Below, piece after piece: positions 23,596 through 43,200 of a stretch of DNA of 64,000 nt. The DNA is from Sycon ciliatum (taxonomy: Eukaryota; Porifera; Calcarea; Leucosolenida; Sycettidae), in assembly GCF_964019385.1 (NCBI RefSeq), contig NC_088649.1:11835754-11899753 (forward strand), read 5' to 3'. The position numbers and the translations under genes were made by a program. The notes under the pieces are model-generated. The model worked only from the letters and a program-made list of their open reading frames with translations, ran no database searches and was not told the DNA's origin. Every line of letters starts with the position of its first letter. Within the stretch, counting starts at the first letter, position 1.

Positions 23596-25607
23596 TCAGC
23601 AAGAAGGCAGTTCATCAGTACAAAACTTGTCTGCGTTCATCCTCGCCATCAAGGTAGCTTCAATGGTCTCCTCAAGAGATCGTTCCTGGCGGTCACTGAA
23701 CAAAGAGTTCAGGAGGGAAAAGGCCCTTTCACTTGCTGCACTGCTTGGTTGGACAAGCAAAATCAACTTCAGCATCTTGGCAAGGTTGGGGAACTCAGAG
23801 GCATGGCGGCGCCACCATGTCAATGGCTGCACAGATGTATCCAAATCCTGCACGGCAGCGGCATCCAGAGGAATCTCTGGCGTAATGCTGTCTGCCAGTG
23901 AAGTGAAGGCTGGCTGCTGAGGCAGCAAAGCAAGAAACTCATCCGTAGTGGGTTGCGTGTCAGCCATGGTGTGCGGGTGGAAATAGCTGGCCAACTTGAA
24001 GAATTCCACTTGTTGGTGAAACTCAGCTTGGTTGCCATCAGCACCCACAAACTTCTTCAAGAAATGCTGGTATCCAGGCTGAACACATTGGATGCCGTAA
24101 TCAGCCAACTGTTGCTGGTGTTGGGGACTGGCGGGCTGAAGTCTTTGGCTCAACGCTCTCAGCCGAGGAAAATGGGCCATGTTGATGGTTGTCTGGATGC
24201 CTTTGATCACCTTGTAAGCCACAAGGGACAATGGTCCATCACCCTCGAGGTTGTAGGTGGACTTAACAAAGACTTCACCTGCATCAACAACTGCAGCAAG
24301 CTCCAACTGGATGAGGCTCCGCAACTGTGGAGCATCCAACAGACCAAGCAGCTTCCGAACAGTGGCAGGGCTGATATCGCTCTGGGAAGCGGCAAACCCA
24401 TGCACATCTGGGAACAAATCAACCAGTTGCTTCATCACCTCCCATCTGGACCACCACCTTGTTTTTGAAAGCAGCTTGACTTTGAGCCCGGTTTGCTCAC
24501 GAAATGCCAAGCGAGCCTTAAAGGAATGGCTGAACAGAGACACCCAAGCATTGACAAATTCAATTGCATTGGGTATGGTGAAATACTGACCTGCACGATC
24601 GAGTGTGTGGCTGATACAAGTGACGTCAATTAGTGTTGGGAACACTTGTTTCAGGTTATTGATGGCTGCTGTGTTCACGGACGCACCATCTCTTATGGCT
24701 GCAGTGATGAGGTGGCGTGAAACATGAAGAACTTCCATGACACAGTCTATGATAGCTCCACATACATCTGCTGCATTCATAGACTTGGCAATGCACTTCA
24801 GACTTGCTAGACGTTGAACGATTTTCAAATCATCAGTGACATAACGGACAACGAGAGCAAAAGCCTCTCCCAGACGAGTTGATCCGTCAAAGATGATGGA
24901 GACGTTCACACCTTCCAGTTCCTTGCGCAGATCATTGCGATACATCTCGTGAATCACAGGGACACACTCTCGTAAGTGGCTGGTGGACGTGAGTCGCAGC
25001 CCACTCTCTTCCAGCAGATCACGGAAACTACCAGACACTTTAGTAAGCGGAATGGCTGCTTCAAGCATACAGTGAACACGCGCAGTCGATACAGCTTCGT
25101 GCTTTCCGGAAGGTTTTCTCCAACGGGATGGTACTTAGTCACATAACTCCGCAGGTGGCCTGTGATGGTTTGGCTCTCATCTTCTTTTTTGGTTTTTCTC
25201 TCCTTTGACTTCTTATGCTTCATGGATTTAATATGAGCACCAATTGAACTTTTCTTGGTTCCCAGTTCCTCCCTGCAGCATGAACAAAACAGTTTCCCAC
25301 CTTCAACAATCCAGTACTCGTCCGGAAATTCAGACACCCTCTCCTTTGGTGACACGGATGAAACAAAGCTTGAGCTTTTTTCATCTGATCGACCAGGGCA
25401 AGATCTTTTGGCAGAGTTTCCAGGCGTCAAATTGGAGGGGATGGAGCGTTTCCTGGAAATTTCAGCTGGCTTTGGAGGTTGAAAACGAGCACAAAAGTTG
25501 GACAAAGTAGAATCGTTGCTAGCAGGCTGCGCAGCAGCAGGAGCTCCATCAACAATGTCGTCGTCGTCGTCAGCGACCGCTATCGTTGACTTTTCCTTGG
25601 AACTCAT
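23596..25607 (-). CDS. hAT transposase with N-terminal zinc finger; one apparent frameshift
   Basis: Cuts and pastes the surrounding transposon. The N-terminal frame begins at ATG 25607: an acidic, low-complexity start, then a zinc-finger-like Cys108-x2-Cys111...His125-x5-His131 (FCSCCREELG...HIKSMKH), likely for binding the transposon ends. The main frame runs to 23596. Numbered from its first Met at 25068, it holds the hAT catalytic residues Asp61 (IIFDG), Asp127 (IRDGAS) and Glu447 (SSAASERAF), the Cys151-x2-His154 pair, Arg204-Trp205 (KTRWW) and the C-terminal dimerisation region (442-479). The two frames overlap between about 25137 and 24954. The homology-like reading moves from GENL into PSGKHEAVSTARVHC near 25110, a -1 change. 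It is probably a single-base indel; a sequencing error or programmed shift is less likely. All catalytic residues are present. Confidence 0.88.
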
Positions 25608-26193
25608 TTTGTGGTGACAACTTATGCCCTAGTTTGTAATGTACTGCTCTTGAAATCTTTACATTTTCTGACACTGGGAAGACCTGGAACAATAAGAGAT
25701 GTGAAGAAGAACTAGAAACAAGTCAGTGTTTGTCCATCAACAAAATAGAACAATAGAAAAAGAAGCCACATTCGGATCATTGGATCCATACAGGCCGGGC
25801 CTATTCAACAGCAGTCAGTGCACAGCCAGAGTGAGACCTGTGTGTAGCTACAGCGCAGCCAGGAGCGGACGTGTACCCACAGAAACAGAATGATGCATAC
25901 CAAGGGGAACAAGGGAAACACACTGCGAGCTGCAGGACAGCCAGAAATGAACAATGGGGAGCAAGATGAGCACACCACGAGCTGCAGTGCAGCGAGAAAT
26001 AGACGTATGCGCACAGAAACAGAACCATGCCTACAAAAATGATCCTGTGCGAGTGTGCGGGTGCCAAAACTTAGGCAAAAGGGGCCCGTGACACATTTTT
26101 TTTCCGAGCAAAATGAAAGCAAAATATCGACAGAGAAAGGAAATGCCAAGCAGAATATCGAGACAAGAGGGGCAAAATATCGATGTGGGCCGA

Positions 26194-26213
26194 GCAAATT
26201 TGGGCCATGACTA
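26194..26213. repeat. hAT terminal inverted repeat, right
   Basis: GCAAATTTGGGCCATGACTA, the exact reverse complement of 23257-23276. Confidence 0.93.
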
Positions 26214-26221
26214 ACGCACAC
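26214..26221. repeat. hAT target-site duplication, right (ACGCACAC)
   Basis: Identical to 23249-23256. Confidence 0.93.
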
Positions 26222-26574
26222 CTTCCCCCCATATCTGACAAGTCATGCACTGGGGGATTTCCCCCGCATTCACATACTGTGCACGGGCAATGTGAAAGTG
26301 TAGCAGAGTGCCCAAGAGACACACACAATAAGGCCAGCATTGCTATCAAGTTCACAATAAAAAACTACTGGTACACGTATTAAATGTTTGGAGGCATAAG
26401 CTGACTTATACCGAGTATCGGAGAAACCAGGCCAGGAATCCGAACTACAGCTGATATTTTCTATGCAAGTGAATGCATGGGTATAGCGAGGGCTGTGCCC
26501 TATACAGCAAAAGCGAGTTTCAAAGTCTGAAGAAAGTGTTGAGCAGTCTATGCTGGAATGGCGCCTATACCATA

Positions 26575-26862
26575 CCGCAAAAGCCCCTGTATACGCCCAC
26601 TCGAAATTACGCCCACCCTCCGTGTACACGCCCAGTCAGGGGAAGTGAACACTTTTGTTTCAAAATAGCGCCCATGCCCATGTATACGCCCAGGTATGCC
26701 GGCAACACCAGTACATGTACAGGTACTGATACCCAATACTTACTGCTATCCCTATTCCAAGTATACGCCCGGTTCCAAAATAACGCCCGTGCCCTTGTAT
26801 ACGCCCAGGAAATCGAGGCTGCTATTCTATACACCCGGGGGCCTATACACGGGCTTTTACGG
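26575..26862. mobile_element. 288-bp TA-flanked MITE rich in TATACGCCC motifs
   Basis: Inverted termini CCGCAAAAGCCCCTGTATA and TATACACGGGCTTTTACGG, with TA at 26573-26574 and 26863-26864. The interior repeats GTATACGCCC and AATAACGCCC-like motifs in several positions. Same terminal group as 16379-16576 and 33301-33704. Confidence 0.75.
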
Positions 26863-26863
26863 T

Positions 26864-26930
26864 AGCTTAGTGGTAGAGCACCGCTGGCCTATGGTGAAGG
26901 TCCCTAGTTTGAGTGGCGACAGTGATTGCT
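26864..26930 (+). ncRNA. tRNA-like sequence (pseudo-tRNA or SINE head)
   Basis: AGCTTAGTGGTAGAGCACC fits a D-arm with an A-box, and CACCG...TGGTG can form an anticodon stem with one G-T pair around CTGGCCTA (8 nt, one too many). GGTCCCTAGTTTGAGT resembles a B-box but the T-stem pairs poorly, and a matching acceptor stem was not found. It abuts the MITE end, so it is more likely a fossil or SINE-derived promoter than a working tRNA gene. Confidence 0.3.
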
Positions 26931-27011
26931 AATTCTTCGTCAGACTTTCCCCCTTTTATAACTTCAAACCAATGAACACAACTGAATCTGTTTTTTTTTA
27001 AAGCTTTCGCT

Positions 27012-27198
27012 TCACTTTGATTTTCCACCGTATGTCTCCTGTTCACACTGCAAAGGCAAGGAGGATTGATTCAGACTGAAACAAAGCGACTGCGATGAAA
27101 TAACAAGCAAGTTCCGTGAAAGCACAAGAAGATCGACGGCAAAAGTTGGACATGTTTGCAAATACAAGCCCAGAGCGGTAGCCAGCTCAATATCATAA
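27012..27198 (-). other. Possible exon of an unknown minus-strand gene
   Basis: On the minus strand a good acceptor (TTTCTCTCATTTGGTGATGCAG) precedes an open segment starting TYDIELATALGLYLQTC-like (first T from a split codon) and running to a TGA at 27012-27014. A second exon-like open stretch lies just upstream (about 27390-27490, with LLPSIARYCRLSEHVTTIIG). Both read like alpha-helical repeat protein but no family is recognised. They could belong with 22809-23142. Confidence 0.2.
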
Positions 27199-27447
27199 CT
27201 GCATCACCAAATGAGAGAAAGGTGAGATGAGCTGCAATAGACATTGCCATGTGCGCTGTTATGCAAACTGTCATGCATACCATGCAAACTGCCATGCATG
27301 CTAATAGTATGCACGGCGACCTGAACACATTGCTATGCCTAGCGTATTTAGTGTTGTCAGTGCACACCGCAGTAGCCGTGAAAGCACTTGGCTGCAGCTA
27401 CTTGTGCACTCACTGCTAATCACCCCAATGATGGTGGTTACGTGTTC

Positions 27448-27557
27448 TGACAAGCGACAGTACCGTGCAATGCTGGGCAGCAGTGTACAGCCATCTGCAG
27501 CACTAAACACTGCAGCAGTGTACAGCCATCTGCAGCACTAAACACTGCAGCAGTGTA
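27448..27557. repeat. 44-bp tandem repeat, about 2.5 copies
   Basis: Copies of GCAGCAGTGTACAGCCATCT followed by GCAGCACTAAACACT repeat in tandem, with a degenerate continuation (CACTAAACACTACAGCAGTGTAG) near 27606. Confidence 0.85.
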
Positions 27558-27854
27558 GGTATTGCACAGCACCGGACACTAGGGCACTGTAGAGTACTGA
27601 ACAGCACTAAACACTACAGCAGTGTAGAGTGGTGATGTTTACAGCATTACCGGCAGAGCACTGATAACACGGCGGCCATGCTCCACGAGTAGCAGCACTC
27701 TACAATACAGTCTGTGTGTGTGTGTGTGTACGCTGGTGATGTTGCCAGCTACTACTAGTACCTGTTGTAACAGTGACACCACAAGAAGCTGATAAACATT
27801 TCACCGTACCAGTGCAGCAATGCCAGCAAGCTGTAGCAGATCAACGCGTTAGCT

Positions 27855-35520
<7,666 letters not shown>

Positions 35521-35711
35521 CTGCAGCGTCAGTAAAAGATTGAGACCTGTTTGAGACGATTAACGGATTACATCCAGGAACTAAACTCATCCCAGGCTGT
35601 GTTCAAGGTGTTGCATCCAACCTGCCAGTACAGGATGAACCCATAGCAAGTAACTAGTTATACAAGTACTAATACCTATGCACACTCACTGGCCAGGCAT
35701 GCCGCCCTATC

Positions 35712-37228
35712 AACCCGGGTTGGACCCAAAATGGATTCATCGCCCAATGCGAAGCAGCACGCACCCCCCAAAATCACTGGGGGTGGAGTCCCAAGGTTGT
35801 CTCCTCATAGTAAAACATATCAGAGCCTCGCACTTCCCTTGAAGGAGTGAGATCGAATCAAAACCGACTCATTCTTCACTGCCAAGTAACACACATCCCG
35901 AATTACCGAGCATGGAGATACAAGGCTGCCCCAGCATAGTCAAACATATCAGAGCCTCACACTTCCCTTGAGGGAGTGAGGTTGTATGCAGGACCGATTC
36001 GTTGTTCAATGCAAAGCAACCCACATCCTGGATGGAGTTACAAGGCTGTCCCCACATAGTCAAACATATCAGAGCCTCACACTTCCCTTAAAGGAGTGAG
36101 GTCGTACGCAAATCGCATTCGTCGCTCAATGACAAGCAAAACAAACACATACCCCAAATCATTGGGTATGTGGTCCAAAATTTGGCTTCTCATAGCCAAA
36201 CATATCAGAGCTTCACACTTCCCTTGAAGGAGTGAGGTTGTATGCAAGACCAAAGCATCGTTCAATGCCAAGGAACACGCATCCCGAATCACCGGGCATG
36301 GAGTCACAAGGCTGTCACCACACAGTCAAACATATCAGAGCCTCACACTTCCCTTGTAGGAGTAAGGTTGTACGCAGATTGGATTCATCACTCAATGCCC
36401 AGCAACACACACACACACACCAAATCACTGGGTATGGCGTCCAAAGTTTGGCTCCTCATCACCAAAAATATCAGAGTCACACTTCCCTTGAAGGAGTGAG
36501 GTTGTATTCAAAGTGACTCATAGTTCAACCCCAAGCAACACACGTCCCGAATCACCGGGCATGGAGATACAAGGCTGCCCTCACATAGTCAAACATATCA
36601 GAGCCGCACACCTCCCTTGAAGGACCGAGGTTGTGTGCAGGACCGACTCGTTGTTCAATGCCAAGCAACCCACATCCCAGATGGAGTTACAATGCTGTCC
36701 CCACATACTCAAACATACCAGAGCGTCGGACTTCCCTTGAAGGAGTAAGGTTGTATGCAAGACTAACTCATCGTTCAATGCAAACTGAGGAGGATACGTC
36801 CCGATTCATCGCTCAATCCCAAGCAACACTTATGTCCTTATAGTCAAACATATCAGATCCTCAGACTTCCCTTGAAGGAGTGAGGTATTATCCAATCCGA
36901 ATCATTGTTCATTGCCAAGCAACACACGCCCCGAATCACCGGGCATGGAGTTACAAGGCTATCCCGCATAGTCAAACATATCAGAGCCTCAGACGTCCCT
37001 TGAAGGAGTGAGGTATTATCCAATCCGAATCATTGTTCATTGCCAAGCAACACACGCCCCGAATCACCGGGCATGGAGTTACAAGGCTATCCCCGCATAG
37101 TCAAACATATCAGAGCCTCACACTTCCCTTGGAGGAGTGTGGTTGTATACAGGCCTGACTCATCGTTCAATGCCAAGGAACACAAGTCCCGAATCACCGG
37201 GCATGGGGTTGCAAGGCTACCCAGGGCT
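35712..37228. repeat. ~130-bp satellite, about 11-12 copies
   Basis: Each copy contains CATAGTCAAACATATCAGAG, then CCTCACACTTCCCTTGAAGG, AGTGAGGTTGTATGCA and AATCACCGGGCATGGAGT. The CATATCAGAG anchor recurs at about 35815, 35945, 36066, 36203, 36329, 36595, 36714, 36848, 36976 and 37107 (ATATCAGAG also near 36467), spaced 121-137 bp. Copies diverge moderately. The array runs straight into the 366-bp satellite at about 37225. Confidence 0.9.
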
Positions 37229-39626
37229 GCGGAACCCTGAAAACAACCTATCCTCAAGTTTGGGGCTTTTTGCCTGTGTATCCCGACTTGGAACTCAAGC
37301 CAGTTTTAGCAGGCTCAAATTCCCTGGGACACTGCCTACGAGTGCAAGCCGCCTACTAGCAAACCAAAAATCTAAGCAATTACTGCACCCACTTTGCAGC
37401 TTGGCCCATTTACCCACAGGTACATTGAAGAGAACAGATGCGCACAAATGGTCAAAAATTCACCATTTCTCACCTTTCTGACTATTCACAGCTGCAACAT
37501 GGACAGTGACCACCCTGACTTCCTGCGATAGGCACACAAAGGGTAGTGCACAACAGAAATGACACACATTGTCATAAACGACCTGCCCAGTGCTGCTTAT
37601 CCCTGAAAACAACCAATCTCGAAGTTTGGGGCGTTTTGCCCGTGCATCCGGACTTGGAACTCAAGCCAGTTACAGCAGGCTCCAATATCCTAGGGCACTG
37701 CCTACGAGTGCAAGCGGCCTACAAGCAAACCTAAAATCTAAGCAATTTCTGCATCCACATTGCAGTTGGTCACATTTACCCACAGGTACATTGAAGAGAA
37801 CCGATGCGCACAAATGGTCAAAATTCACCATTTCTTACCTTTCCGACTAGTCACAGCTGAAACATGGACAGTGACCACCCTGCATTCCTGCGATAGACAC
37901 ACAAAGTGTATTGCACAACATAAATTATACACATTGTCATAAACGACCTGCCCAGGGCGGCTGAACCCTGAAATAACCTATCCCCAAGTTTAGGGCTTTT
38001 TGCGCGTGCATCCGGACTTGGAACTCAAGCCAGTTATAGCAGGGTCAAATTTCCTATGGCACTGCCTACGAGTGCAAGCGGCCTACTAGCAAACCAAAAA
38101 TCTAAGCAAATCCTGCGCCTACTTTGCAGCTGGGCCCATTTACCCACAGGTACATTGAAGAGAACCGATGCTCACAAATGGTCAAAAATTCCCCATTTCT
38201 CACCTTTCCGACTATTCACAGCTGCAACATGGACAGTGACCACCCTGAATTCCTGCGATAGGCACACAAAGGGTAGTGTACAACAGAAATTATACACATT
38301 GTCATAAACGACCTGCCCAGGGCTGCTGAACCCTGAAAATAACCTATCCCCAATTTTGGGGCTTTTGCTCGTGCATCCGGACTTGGAACTCAAGCCAGTT
38401 TTAGCAGGCTCAAATTTCCTGCGGCACTGCCTACGAGTGCAAGCGGCCTACTAGCAAACCAAAAATCTAAGCAATTCCCGCATCCACATTGCAGCTGGGC
38501 CCATTTACCCACAGGTACATTGAGGAGAACAGATGCGCACAAATGGTCAAAATTCACCATTTCTCACCTTTCCGACTAGTCACAGCTGCAACATGGACAG
38601 GGACCACCCTGAATTCCTGCGATAGGCATACATAGGGTATTGCACAACATAAATTATACACATTGTCATAAACGACCTGCCCAGGGCGGCTGAACCCTGA
38701 AATAACCTATCCCCAAGTTTAGGGCTTTTTGCCCGTGCATCCTGACTTGGAACTCAAGCCAGTTATAGCAGGGTCAAATTTCCTGTGGCACTGCCTACGA
38801 GTGCAAGCGGCCTACAAGCAAACCTAAAATCTAAGCAATTTCTGCATCCACATTGCAGTTGGTCACATTTACCCACAGGTACATTGAAGAGAACCGATGC
38901 TCACAAATGGTGAAAAATTCAACATTTCTCACCTTTCCGACTAGTCACAGCTGCAACATGGACAGTGACCACCCTGAATTCCTGCGATAGGCACACAAAG
39001 GGTAGTGCACAACAGAAATTACAAACATTGTCATAAACGACCTGCCCAGGGCTGCTTAACCCTCAAAATAACCTATCACCAAGTTTGGGGCTTTTTGCCC
39101 GTGCATCTGGACTTGGAACTCAAGCCAGTCACAGCAGGGTCAAATTTCCTGGGGCATTGCCTACGAGTGCAAGCGGCCTACTAGCAAACCAAAGATCTAA
39201 GCAATTTCTGCATCCACATTCCAGCTGGGCCCATTTACCCACAGGTACATTGAAGAGAACATATGCGCACAAATGGTCGAAAATACACCATTTCTCACCT
39301 TTCCGTCTATTCACAGCTGCAACATGGACAGGGACCACCCTGACTTCCTGCGACAGGCACACAAAGGGTAGTGCACAACAGAAATGATACACATTGTCAA
39401 AAACGACCTGCCCACGGCTGCAGAACCCTGAAAATAACCTATCAACAAGTTTGGGGCTTTTTGCCCGTACATCCGGACTTGGAACTCAAGCCAGTTACAG
39501 CAGGCTCAAATTTCCTGGGGCATTGCCTACGAGTGCAAGCGGCCTACTAGCAAACCAAAAATCTAAGCAATTTCTGCATCCACATTGCAGCTGGGCCCAT
39601 TTACCCACAGGTACATTGAGGAGAAC
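37229..39626. repeat. ~366-bp satellite, left block (about 6.5 copies)
   Basis: The anchor AACCCTGAAA recurs near 37233, 37596 (TCCCTGAAAA), 37964, 38328, 38694, 39057 (AACCCTCAAAA) and 39425. The unit includes GGGCTTTTTGCCCGTGCATC, GGACTTGGAACTCAAGCCAG, GCCTACGAGTGCAAGCGGCC and TTACCCACAGGTACATTGA. The period is close to a multiple of three, so frames of 60-140 residues stay open (for example GLFARASGLGTQASYSR). There is no sign these are translated. The last unit is cut at 39626. Confidence 0.93.
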
Positions 39627-40216
39627 AATTTGTGCCTGTCGTATCATACAGAAAGTGGTGGACATCACGCAACTGTCGTATCATACAGAGTATATGAGCA
39701 ACTATCGGATGGCCGGACCACCTATCAAAAATTACTACCGTAAAATCCCACCAGAGTCACTCCATGCGCCCCGTCTCTCCCATGCGACCCTCCCTGACTT
39801 CTTGCCTGGGAAGTGATTGTATTCTTGTGTGACTCTGTGATGCCATACTGTACTGCAGACGCGTGCTCGGCCTGGTTGAACATGTGTGCAACAGTGCCCA
39901 CCCTCTTGACCAGGGATCGCACAAACCCTGAGTTTTGATGGGTCTGGACGACTCCTGGCTCTTGACCATTGGTCGATGTACAAGATGCACGAACAGTGTT
40001 CGTAGGGTGAACACATTATCATGTAGTACTGCATGCAGTAAGTAGGACTCGCCCATCCGCCCCTCCCCACCTGGACCTACCTACTCGAAGGGTGGCGGAG
40101 GTAGGGGCGCTCTGGCGGGATTTAACGGTATTTCCACTGCCTTAGTAACCGAATCAGACCGTTGCGCTCTGTTTGACCAGTCCCGATATGATTGAAATTA
40201 CAAATACATGTAACGT
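39627..40216. repeat. 590-bp 'head' segment, copy 1
   Basis: Starts AATTTGTGCCTGTCGTATCA and contains two copies of TGTCGTATCATACAGA, a TA-flanked MITE (39738-40128) and an 85-bp tail that leads into the 29-bp satellite. The same segment begins at the same base at 53228; the copies are roughly 95% identical by eye. Confidence 0.85.
39738..40128. mobile_element. 391-bp MITE, copy 1 (CCGTAAAATCCCACCAGAG ends)
   Basis: CCGTAAAATCCCACCAGAG on the left and GGGGCGCTCTGGCGGGATTT...ACGG on the right are inverted repeats, with TA on both sides (39736-39737 and 40129-40130). Non-coding. Copies 2 and 3 are at 53339-53729 and 62433-63066, all in the same orientation. Confidence 0.8.
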
Positions 40217-43200
40217 GGTACTCTGATCACCGCTAAATGTACAGCGCTACTCTGATCACCGCTAAATGCACCCCGCTACTCTGATCACCGCTAAATGCAC
40301 TGCGCTACTCTGATCACCGCTAAAGGCACGGCGCTATTCTGATCACCGCTTAATGCACCGCGCTACTCTGATCACCGCTAAATGCACAGCGCTACTCTGA
40401 TCACTGCTAAATGCACTGCGCTACTCTGATCACCGCTAAATGCACTGCGCTACTCTGATCACCGCCAAATGCACCATGCTACTCTGATCACCGCTAAATG
40501 CACCGCGCACTCTGATCACCGCTAAATGCACCGCGCTACTCTGATCACCGCTAAATGCACCGCGCTACTCTGATCACCGCTAAATGCACAGCGCTACTCT
40601 GATCACCGCTTAATGCACCGCGCTACTCTGATCACCGCTAAATGCAAAGCGCTACTCTGATCACCGCTAAATGCACAGCGCTACTCTGATCACCGCTAAA
40701 TGCACGGCGCTACTCTGATCACCGCTAAATGCACCGCGCTACTCTGATCACCGCTAAATGCACAGCGCTACTCTGATCACTGCTAAATGCACTGCGCTAC
40801 TCTGATCACGGCTAAATGCACTGCGCTACTCTGATCACCGCCAAATGCACCATGCTACTCTGATCACCGCTAAATGCACCGCGCACTCTGATCACCGCTA
40901 AATGCACCGCGCTACTCTGATCACCGCTAAATGCACCGCGCTACTCTGATCACCGCTAAATGCACAGCGCTACTCTGATCACCGCTTAATGCACCGCGCT
41001 ACTCTGATCACCGCTAAATGCACCGCGCTACTCTGATCACCGCTAAATGCACAGCGCTCCTCTGATCACCGCTAAATGCACAGCGCTACTCTGATCACCG
41101 CTAAATGCACCGCGCTACTCTGATCACCGCTAAATGCACAGCGCTACTCTGATCACTGCTAAATGCACTGCGCTACTCTGATCACCGCTAAATGCACTGC
41201 GCTACTCTGATCACCGCCAAATGCACCATGCTACTCTGATCACCGCTAAATGCACCGCGCACTCTGATCACCGCTAAATGCACCGCGCTACTCTGATCAC
41301 CGCTAAATGCACCGCGCTACTCTGATCACCGCTAAATGCACAGCGCTACTCTGATAACCGCTAAATGCACAGCACTACTCTGATCACCGCTAAATGCACT
41401 GCGCTACTCTGATCACCGCTCAATGCACAGCCCTACTCTGATCACCGCTAAATGCACTGCGCTACACTGATCACCGCTAAATGCACTGCACTACTCTGAT
41501 CACCGCTAAATGCACCGCGCTACTCGATCACCGCTAAATGCACTGCGCTACTCTGATCACCGCTAAATGCCCCGCGCTACTCGATCACCGCTAAATGCAC
41601 TGCGCTACTCTGATCACCGCTAAATGCACTGCGCTACTCTGATCACCGCTAAATGCACCGCGCTACTCTGATCACCGCTAAATGCACTGCACTACTCTGA
41701 CCACCGCTAAATGCACTGCGCCACTCTGATCACCGCTAAATGCAACGCGCTACTCTGCTTACCGCTAAATGCACTGCGCTACTCTGATCACCGCTAAATG
41801 CACTGCGCTACTCTGATCACCGATAAATGCACAGCGCTACTCTGATCACCGCTAAATGCACTGCGCTACTCTGATCACCGCTAAATGCACAGTGCTACTC
41901 TGATCGCCGCTAAATGCACTGCGCTACTCTGATCACCGCTAAATGCACAGCGCTACTCTGATCACCGCTAAATGCACTGCACTACTCTTATAACCGCTAA
42001 ATGCACTGCGCTACTCTGATCACCGCTAAATGCACCGCGCTACTCTGATCACCGCTAAATGCACCGCGCTACTCTGATCACCGCTAAATGCACCGCGCTA
42101 CTCTGATCACCGCTAAATGCACTGCGCTACTCTGATCACCGCTAAATGCACTGCACTACTCTGATCACCGCTAAATGCACTGCACTACTCTGATCACCGC
42201 TAAATGCACAGCTCTACTCTGATCACCGCTAAATGCACAGTGCTACTCTGATCACCGCTAAATACACCGCGCTACTCTGATCACCGCTAAATGCACCGCG
42301 CTACTCTGATCACCGCTAAATGCAAAGCGCTACTCTGATCACCGCTAAATGCACAGCGCTACTCTGATCACCGCTAAATGCACTGCGCTACTCTGATCAC
42401 CGCTTAATGCACCGAGCTACTTTGATCACCGCTAAATGCACCGCGCTACTTTGATCACCGCTAAATGCACAGCGCTACTCTGATCACCGCTAAATGCACT
42501 GCGCTACTCTGATCACCGCTAAATGCACCGCGCTACTCTGATCACCGCTAAATGCACTGCGCTACTCTGATCACCGCTAAATGCACTGAGCTACTCTGAT
42601 CACCACTAAATGCACCGCGCTACTCTGATCACCGCTAAATGCACAGCGCTACTCTGATCACCGCTAAATGCACTGCGCTACTCTGATCACCGCTAAATGC
42701 ACTGCGCTACTCTGATCACCGCTTAATGCACCGCGCTACTCTGATCACTGCTAAATGCACAGCGCTACTCTGATCACCGCTAAAGGCACGGCGCTATTCT
42801 GATCACCGCTTAATGCACCGCGCTACTCTGATCACCGCTAAATGCACAGCGCTACTCTGATCACTGCTAAATGCACTGCGCTACTCTGATCACCGCTAAA
42901 TGCACTGCGCTACTCTGATCACCGCCAAATGCACCATGCTACTCTGATCACCGCTAAATGCACCGCGCACTCTGATCACCGCTAAATGCACCGCGCTACT
43001 CTGATCACCGCTAAATGCACCGCGCTACTCTGATCACCGCTAAATGCACAGCGCTACTCTGATCACCGCTTAATGCACCGCGCTACTCTGATCACCGCTA
43101 AATGCAAAGCGCTACTCTGATCACCGCTAAATGCACAGCGCTACTCTGATCACCGCTAAATGCACGGCGCTACTCTGATCACCGCTAAATGCACCGCGCT

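Larger units (their letters stand above)
23257..26213 (-). mobile_element. Complete hAT DNA transposon (2,957 bp)
   Basis: The 20-bp terminal inverted repeat TAGTCATGGCCCAAATTTGC at 23257-23276 is matched perfectly in inverse orientation at 26194-26213. Both ends are flanked by an exact 8-bp duplication, ACGCACAC. Between them is a minus-strand hAT transposase gene (23596-25607). Subterminal copies of GCAAAATATCG sit near both ends (about 23287 and 23330; about 26119, 26150 as GCAGAATATCG, and 26171). Perfect termini, a perfect target duplication and one apparent frameshift in the transposase all suggest a recent insertion. Confidence 0.95.

Noticed and set aside
25068-25137. Programmed -1 frameshift or intron joining the two hAT transposase frames
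   Set aside because: No canonical slippery heptamer (the local run is A GAA AAC) and no GT-AG pair was found that would restore the frame; a single-base indel is simpler.
26864-26930. Functional tRNA gene
   Set aside because: The anticodon loop has one extra base, the T-stem pairs poorly and no acceptor stem could be found; kept only as a tRNA-like relic.
35712-37228. Coding repeats in the ~130-bp satellite
   Set aside because: Frames are broken between copies by indels and show no conserved protein reading.
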